Below the pieces are notes generated by a model. The model made no database searches. It saw only the letters and a program-made list of their open reading frames with translations, and was not told the origin of the DNA. A stretch of 9,306 nt of DNA from Pseudomonadota bacterium (GTDB taxonomy: Bacteria > Pseudomonadota > Gammaproteobacteria > Steroidobacterales > Steroidobacteraceae), in contig QGUX01000130.1 in assembly GCA_003242275.1 (NCBI GenBank), forward strand, positions 1 to 9,306. Direction: 5' to 3'. Below are positions 5,866 to 9,306 of the stretch, piece after piece. Made by a program: the position numbers and the translations under genes. Every line of letters begins with the position of its first letter. Position 1 is the stretch's first letter.

Positions 5866-6369
5866 TCAGTTCGGCAGCGGCTGCGAGGGCGGCTGCTGGG
5901 TCTGCACCGTCTGCGCCTGCGCGTTCAGGTACAGCGCGTCGAAATTCACCGGCGGCAGCAGCAGCTGCGGGAAGCCGCCCATCGATACCAGCTGCGACAC
6001 CATGGCGCGCGCATACGGGAACAGCACCGCCGGGCAGATGCTGGCCACGGCACGCTTCATGTCCTCCTCGGACAGGTTCTGCATCAGGAAGGCGCCAGCC
6101 TGCTTCACTTCGACCAGGAACAGCGTCTTCTCGCCCTGCTTGGCCGACACGGTGACGGTGAGCACCACCTCGCGCAGGTCGCCCTGGATGGGATTGGCGG
6201 TGGTCGACAGGTCGAGGTTGATCTGCGGCTGGGCATTGGCCTCCGCACGCGGGCCGAGCGGCGCCTCGTACGAGCAGTCCTTCAGGTACACGGCCTGCAG
6301 CGCGAGGTTGGGCTGGGCAGCCTGCTTGTCGAGCCCGTTGGCGCCTGCGGCGGTATTTTCGTCGGCCAT
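5866..6369 (-). CDS. secB: Protein-export chaperone SecB
   Basis: Cytosolic homotetrameric chaperone of 167 residues that holds preproteins unfolded and passes them to SecA at the SecYEG translocon. Family stretches align well with E. coli SecB (155 residues): QAVYLKDCSYEAP (25-37), QINLDLSTTA (49-58), EVVLTVTVSA (67-76), CPAVLFPYARAMVSQLVSMG (112-131) and FPQLLLPPVNFDALY (133-147). The N-terminus is about ten residues longer and rich in Ala, Asn and Gln. The tail is rich in Gln and Pro (150-167) rather than acidic. The start at 6369 is supported by an AGAGGA sequence upstream. SecB helps export outer-membrane proteins such as the one encoded at 3886-4590, though a special link is inference. 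It lies between grxC (45-bp gap) and gpsA. Confidence 0.97.
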   Translation of the reverse strand: MADENTAAGANGLDKQAAQPNLALQAVYLKDCSYEAPLGPRAEANAQPQINLDLSTTANPIQGDLREVVLTVTVSAKQGEKTLFLVEVKQAGAFLMQNLSEEDMKRAVASICPAVLFPYARAMVSQLVSMGGFPQLLLPPVNFDALYLNAQAQTVQTQQPPSQPLPN

Positions 6370-6414
6370 CTTGATCGTCCTCTGTCGTGCGTTGTTTCGT
6401 TCGTTCGTGGTCTT

Positions 6415-6705
6415 CTATCGGGCTTCGCCCCCGGCAGCCTCGCCGGCCAGCAGGCGGTCGAGCTCGCCCTTCTCGTCGAGGGCTCGGGTGTCATCATAGC
6501 CGCCGATGTGCCGCCCGCCGATGAAGATCTGCGGCACGGTGTTGCGGCCGCCGCTGCGCTGGCGCATCTCCTGGCGGGCGCCCTCGACCTGCTCGACGTC
6601 GATCTCGGTGAACTCGACGCCCTTCTCCTGCAGCAGGCGGCGCGCACGGGCGCACCAGGGGCACCACGAGGTGGCGTACATCACGACCTGGGGCCTGTCC
6701 GCCAT
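6415..6705 (-). CDS. grxC: Glutaredoxin 3
   Basis: Small cytosolic thiol-disulfide oxidoreductase of 96 residues that uses glutathione to reduce protein disulfides and mixed disulfides. It has the dithiol active site C15-P-W-C18, where E. coli GrxC has CPYC, the cis-proline stretch TVPQIFIGG (56-64) and the glutathione-binding HIGGYDD (66-72), followed by ALDEKGELDRLL. A short C-terminal extension (EAAGGEAR) is unlike E. coli. The ATG at 6705 is directly preceded by an in-frame GTG (6708), so either may be used. The upstream rhodanese stop (TGA, 6712-6710) is only 1-4 nt away, implying termination-reinitiation coupling. The same neighbours occur in E. coli. Confidence 0.96.
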   Translation of the reverse strand: MADRPQVVMYATSWCPWCARARRLLQEKGVEFTEIDVEQVEGARQEMRQRSGGRNTVPQIFIGGRHIGGYDDTRALDEKGELDRLLAGEAAGGEAR

Positions 6706-6709
6706 CACC

Positions 6710-7138
6710 TCAGCCGCGCTGCCTGGTCAGCGGCAGTCCCTCGGCGCGCCAGTTCTGCATGCCGCCGCGCAGGTTGAAGACCTTGGTGAAGCCGGCGGCG
6801 TGCAGGGTGCGGGTCAGCGCCGAGGCGCGCGAGCCGTCCTCGCAGACCAGCAGCAGCAGCCGGTCCTTGAAGCGCTTCAACTGCTCGGCGGCATTGGCGT
6901 GCTGCTCGGGGGCGAGGTGCCGGGCGCCGTTGATGTGGCCGGCGGCGAAGGCCTCGCCGGGGCGCAGGTCGTACACCGGCGCGCCCTGGTTCATGAGCTG
7001 GATGGCCTGCTGCGGGCTGACCGCGGCATAGCTGGTGCGGCGATGCCTCAGCTCGAAGGCCAGCACGGCCAGCGCCATCGCCACCGCGAGGCTCGAGATG
7101 AAGGGGTGGAGGGTGATGTATTCGAGCAGGCGCTGCAT
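6710..7138 (-). CDS. yibN: Membrane-anchored rhodanese-like protein (YibN type)
   Basis: Protein of 142 residues, the same length as E. coli YibN as I recall it. One N-terminal hydrophobic segment (about 12-29) would anchor it in the inner membrane, followed by basic RHRR (31-34), which by the positive-inside rule puts the domain in the cytoplasm. The rhodanese domain shows VYDLRPGEAFAAGHINGARH (55-74), the active-site loop CEDGSRA with cysteine C99, and VFNLRGGMQNWRAEGLPL (120-137). A cysteine at this place would allow sulfur transfer through a persulfide; the sulfur donor and acceptor are unknown. It is the first gene of the minus-strand operon, coupled to grxC through nearly abutting stop and start codons. 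A TATAAT box lies 11 nt before its ATG and no Shine-Dalgarno sequence is visible. Confidence 0.92.
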   Translation of the reverse strand: MQRLLEYITLHPFISSLAVAMALAVLAFELRHRRTSYAAVSPQQAIQLMNQGAPVYDLRPGEAFAAGHINGARHLAPEQHANAAEQLKRFKDRLLLLVCEDGSRASALTRTLHAAGFTKVFNLRGGMQNWRAEGLPLTRQRG

Positions 7139-7149
7139 AAGGGTCGGGC

Positions 7150-7155
7150 ATTATA
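7150..7155 (-). promoter_or_regulatory. -10 element for the yibN-grxC-secB-gpsA operon
   Basis: The minus strand reads TATAAT, a perfect -10 hexamer. Initiation about 7 nt downstream would give a leader of only 4-5 nt before the yibN ATG at 7138. The -35 region (about 7172-7179) has no good match and there is no TG extension. Confidence 0.5.
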
Positions 7156-7170
7156 GCGGCCCGGGCAGGC

Positions 7171-7176
7171 TAGACT
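7171..7176 (+). promoter_or_regulatory. Possible -10 element for envC
   Basis: TAGACT, four of six matches to consensus, ends 6 nt before the envC ATG at 7183, so transcription would begin at or beside the start codon. This fits the absence of a Shine-Dalgarno sequence before envC. It faces away from the TATAAT of the divergent operon, 15 bp apart. Confidence 0.3.
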
Positions 7177-7182
7177 TGGCTC

Positions 7183-8364
7183 ATGTCACGGACGCTCCGC
7201 GGTCTCGCTGCTGGACTCCTGGCGCTGGGGATGGCGCTGGCGCTGCCGGCCGCGCAGCAGCCGGCGCGCGACCCGGCCAAGGCCGAGGCCGAGCTCAAGG
7301 CGCTGAACGAGCGCATCGAGCGCCTCACGCGCCAGACCCAGCAGGACGCCATCGCCCGCGACAAGCTCAACCGGGAGCTGCGCGACGCGGACCGGGCGGT
7401 GGCCTCGGCGCAGGGCGAGCTGCGCAAGCTGCGGGCGGAACGCAGCGAGCGGGCCGAGGCGCGCCGGGCGCTGGAGAAGGAACGCGCCGAACGCGAGGCG
7501 GCCCGCAAGGCGGCCGAGGCCGACCTGGAGAAGCAGCTGCTGGCCGCCTACTTCATGGGGCGCAATGAACCGCTGAAGCTGCTGCTGAACCAGGGCAGCC
7601 CGGCGGAATTCAGCCGCAACCTGGCCTACTACGGCTACCTGGGACGCTTCCGGGCGGAGCAGATCGCGAAGATCAACGAGGAAGTCGCCAGGATTGAGGA
7701 ACTTACCGCCAGGATCGACGCCGAGGACCAGCGCCTCGCGGAGCTGGAGGCGGCCCAGAAGCAGCGCGTGTCCGAGCTCGAGTCCGCCCGCAGGCGCCAG
7801 CAGCAGGTGCTGGTGTCGCTGGAACGGGAGGCCACCAACCGCAATACCCAGCTCCGCCGCCTGCGCGAGCAGCGGGCCGCGCAGGAGCGCCTGATCGAGC
7901 AGCTGCGCCAGGCAGTGCGTTCCTCGGCGCCCTACGACCCGGACGCGCCCTTTGGCACCACCCCCATGTACTGGCCGGCGGCGGGCAAGCTCGCCGTTTC
8001 GTTCGGCGCGTCAATCCCGGGCCTGGGCAAGGCGACTTACATCGAAATCGATACAACCGACGGCGCCCAGGTCACCGCGGTGCACGAGGGCCGGGTGGAG
8101 TATGCCGACTGGGTCCCGGGCCGCGGACTGATGGTGATCATCAACCACGGCACCCACCGGGGGCAGGAGCACTGGACGCTGTACGGACACCTGGGCGAAC
8201 TGTACGTGCAGCGCGGCGAGGTGGTGCGTGGCCGGCAGGTCATCGGCACCGCGGGCCGCTCGGGCGGGCGACGCGACCCGGGCCTGTACTTCGAAGTGCA
8301 ACGCAACAGGACATCCATCGATCCACGTCCGCTGTTCCGCACCGCGGCACCCCCCGCGCGTTGA
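7183..8364 (+). CDS. envC: Murein hydrolase activator EnvC (degenerate LytM/M23 domain)
   Basis: Periplasmic protein of 393 residues with a signal peptide (cleavage near LPAA, residue 24), a long charged coiled coil (about 30-245) interrupted by the non-helical AAYFMGRNEPLKLLLNQG (121-138), and a C-terminal LytM domain (about 260-385). EnvC is recruited by FtsEX to the division site and activates amidases AmiA and AmiB to split septal peptidoglycan. In active M23 enzymes zinc is held by HxxxD and HxH. Here those positions read A284...E288 and G367-L-Y369, so the metal site is lost, as in E. coli EnvC; this points to an activator, not an enzyme. Other LytM landmarks remain: VTAVHEGRVEYADW (297-310), LYGHLGEL (333-340), GEVVRGRQVIGTAG (345-358) and LYFEVQRNRTSIDPRPLF (368-385). 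It is divergent from yibN with a 44-bp gap. gpmI, which precedes envC in E. coli, is absent. Confidence 0.94.
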   Translation: MSRTLRGLAAGLLALGMALALPAAQQPARDPAKAEAELKALNERIERLTRQTQQDAIARDKLNRELRDADRAVASAQGELRKLRAERSERAEARRALEKERAEREAARKAAEADLEKQLLAAYFMGRNEPLKLLLNQGSPAEFSRNLAYYGYLGRFRAEQIAKINEEVARIEELTARIDAEDQRLAELEAAQKQRVSELESARRRQQQVLVSLEREATNRNTQLRRLREQRAAQERLIEQLRQAVRSSAPYDPDAPFGTTPMYWPAAGKLAVSFGASIPGLGKATYIEIDTTDGAQVTAVHEGRVEYADWVPGRGLMVIINHGTHRGQEHWTLYGHLGELYVQRGEVVRGRQVIGTAGRSGGRRDPGLYFEVQRNRTSIDPRPLFRTAAPPAR

Positions 8365-8399
8365 TTCCGCATCGCTGGCGAGCCGTGCTGCCGTGCCGT

Positions 8400-8448
8400 C
8401 GTCATTCCACGTACGTGCCTGTTTTCGCACCGCAAAGGTGCAATGACG
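8400..8448 (+). other. Nested inverted repeats before the sensor gene (possible structured RNA or operator)
   Basis: Three complementary elements are nested. The outer arms are CGTCATT (8400-8406) and AATGACG (8442-8448). Inside lie the perfect palindrome CACGTACGTG (8408-8417) and the hairpin GCACC-GCAAA-GGTGC (8427-8441). As RNA they could fold into a three-way junction. The 3' outer arm directly follows the inner hairpin, while 9 nt separate the two inner stems. No T-run follows, so it is not an intrinsic terminator for envC. It lies 36 bp past envC and 73 bp before the next start codon. The rest of the 157-bp gap shows nothing I can name. Confidence 0.35.
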
Positions 8449-8521
8449 GCCGTGTATCCGTGTCGCGCAATCTGCCAACTCGATCATCCATTCCCTGATT
8501 TGATTAAGTCATGCTGCATGC

Positions 8522-9306
8522 ATGACGAATGACCTTGCCGACCTGTCGCGCGACTTCACGCCCTACGGGCAACTCGTCGCGGCGCTGCTGCCGCGTGCCG
8601 CGGGACTGTCGATCTTCGACGCGGACGGCGAACTGCGCTGGACCAGCGACGAGACGGTGGATCCGCAGTTGCCCGAGCTGGTCGGCCGCGCGGCCGCGCT
8701 GGCGGTGCTGAACAACGAACCGGGCGAGCGCGCGCAGTTGCGCACCGACGAGCCGGTGTACCTGTTCTGGCTGCGCGACGCGCAGCGCAAGATCATCGCC
8801 GTGCTGTGCGTGCGCTGGCGCACCAGCGAGAGCGATCCGCGCACGTTCTCCTATGTGTACGGCATGCTGCGCCCGGTGATCGAGTGCCTGCACCGCGAGC
8901 TGTCGCTGCAGGCGAAGCTGGCCGGCGAGGAAGGATCCCGCCCGGACGGCAACGATGTCGAGGGCGGCGAGGACGCGGACCTGAAGGTGCTGCTGACGAC
9001 CTCGGAAGGTTCCTCCGGCGGCGACATCGCGCAGCTGCTCGACCACGTGAACCAGCACCTGCGCTGCGAGATGACGGCGCTGCTGATGCCCGAGCGCAAC
9101 GTGCTGGTGGTGACCAAGGTGCCGGGCTGCCAGATCGAGAACGCCATGCTGGTGCGCGCGCACCGCCACCTGGTGTCGCTGGCGCAGGTGGGCAAGGAAG
9201 CGCTGCTGCTGAACGAGCCGGGCAGCCTGCCCGGCCTCGGCCTGCCGCTGCGCGCGCTGGTGAGGACGGTGCGCACTCCGGCCGGGCGCGCCAGCGCGCT
9301 GCTGGT
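8522..9306 (+). CDS. N-terminal part of a probable PAS/GAF-type signalling protein, cut by the window end
   Basis: Reading frame of 261 complete codons running off the window, with no stop. The first half (about 1-130) has the strand pattern of a small sensory domain (LSIFDADGELRWTSD at 29-43, VYLFWLRDAQRKIIAVLCVR at 79-98) ending in an amphipathic helix (about 108-134). An acidic, Gly-rich linker follows (about 135-153), then a second GAF-like segment starting DLKVLLTT (153-160) with LDHVNQHLRCEMTALLMPER (173-192) and VLVV. There is no signal peptide or membrane segment, so it is cytosolic as far as seen. Proteins built this way often end in a GGDEF, EAL or kinase domain, but none is visible here. 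The ATG at 8522 is the first in frame after the stop at 8501; the Shine-Dalgarno sequence is weak. Codon use is strongly GC-biased, while the antisense frame is His/Gln-rich and unconvincing. Confidence 0.75.
   Translation, partial: MTNDLADLSRDFTPYGQLVAALLPRAAGLSIFDADGELRWTSDETVDPQLPELVGRAAALAVLNNEPGERAQLRTDEPVYLFWLRDAQRKIIAVLCVRWRTSESDPRTFSYVYGMLRPVIECLHRELSLQAKLAGEEGSRPDGNDVEGGEDADLKVLLTTSEGSSGGDIAQLLDHVNQHLRCEMTALLMPERNVLVVTKVPGCQIENAMLVRAHRHLVSLAQVGKEALLLNEPGSLPGLGLPLRALVRTVRTPAGRASALL

Noticed and set aside
7183..8364. EnvC as an active M23 zinc endopeptidase
   Set aside because: The HxxxD and HxH metal ligands are replaced by Ala, Glu, Gly and Tyr, so only the activator role is supported.
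8400..8470. c-di-GMP-I (GEMM) riboswitch before a possible c-di-GMP gene
   Set aside because: A GCAAA loop sits next to GGTGC, but the conserved GGCAAACC segment, the GNRA-capped helix and the GACGCAAAGCC segment of the known aptamer are not present in the right order.
8504..9169. 221-codon minus-strand frame opposite the sensor gene
   Set aside because: His/Gln-rich shadow composition with no recognisable motif; the plus-strand frame stays open to the window end with normal GC-biased codons and domain-like patterns.
1..9306. Mobile element, CRISPR array, tRNA, prophage or defence system
   Set aside because: No transposase or integrase motifs, no regularly spaced repeats, no cloverleaf and no restriction, nuclease or toxin-antitoxin genes were seen; all clear genes are metabolic, RNA-modification or envelope functions.

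Overview
The window looks like chromosomal DNA from a GC-rich gammaproteobacterium, possibly of the Xanthomonadales, Nevskiales or Steroidobacter type. This rests on high G+C, strong GC third-position codon bias, and a gene cluster (trmL, gpsA, secB, grxC, yibN-like rhodanese, envC) that is characteristic of Gammaproteobacteria. No 16S rRNA, tRNA or other phylogenetic marker is present, so the taxon is an inference. I saw no mobile element, CRISPR array or tRNA.

Left part (1-2315): a fold-type I PLP-dependent aminotransferase (minus strand) is divergent from a secreted TraB/GumN-family protein (plus strand). The TraB gene converges on a class 1B-type dihydroorotate dehydrogenase, pyrD (minus, 2316-3305). 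That is an unusual DHODH class for a gammaproteobacterium, and no pyrK electron-transfer partner is visible. pyrD is divergent from trmL, the tRNA wobble-nucleotide 2'-O-methyltransferase (plus, 3362-3826).

Middle (3827-4835): an 8-bp inverted repeat separates the convergent trmL from a compositionally distinct gene of lower G+C (minus, 3886-4590). It encodes a 234-residue exported outer-membrane beta-barrel protein with a strong Shine-Dalgarno sequence and a long upstream region of 245 bp.

Right-centre (4836-7138): a compact minus-strand operon reads yibN-like rhodanese, grxC, secB, gpsA in order of transcription. Its products serve sulfur and redox handling, thiol-disulfide exchange, protein-export chaperoning and phospholipid precursor synthesis. 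Only 44 bp separate it from the divergent envC (plus, 7183-8364), the non-enzymatic activator of septal amidases. Each of these two start codons sits directly downstream of a -10-like hexamer, so both messages may be leaderless or nearly so.

Right end (8365-9306): an intergenic region with nested inverted repeats is followed by the 5' part of a signalling-type gene (plus, from 8522). Its product appears to have two PAS/GAF-like sensory segments, and any catalytic domain would lie beyond the window.

From memory, the E. coli order and orientation is trmL(+), cysE(-), gpsA(-), secB(-), grxC(-), yibN(-), gpmI(+), envC(+). The window matches this closely, with the beta-barrel gene where cysE would be and gpmI missing. 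It is therefore mostly ordinary housekeeping DNA. The points deserving a second look are the barrel gene at the cysE position, the class 1B PyrD without PyrK, the compact and possibly leaderless divergent promoters, and the structured region before the sensor gene. I found no evidence of a new defence, mobile or biosynthetic system.
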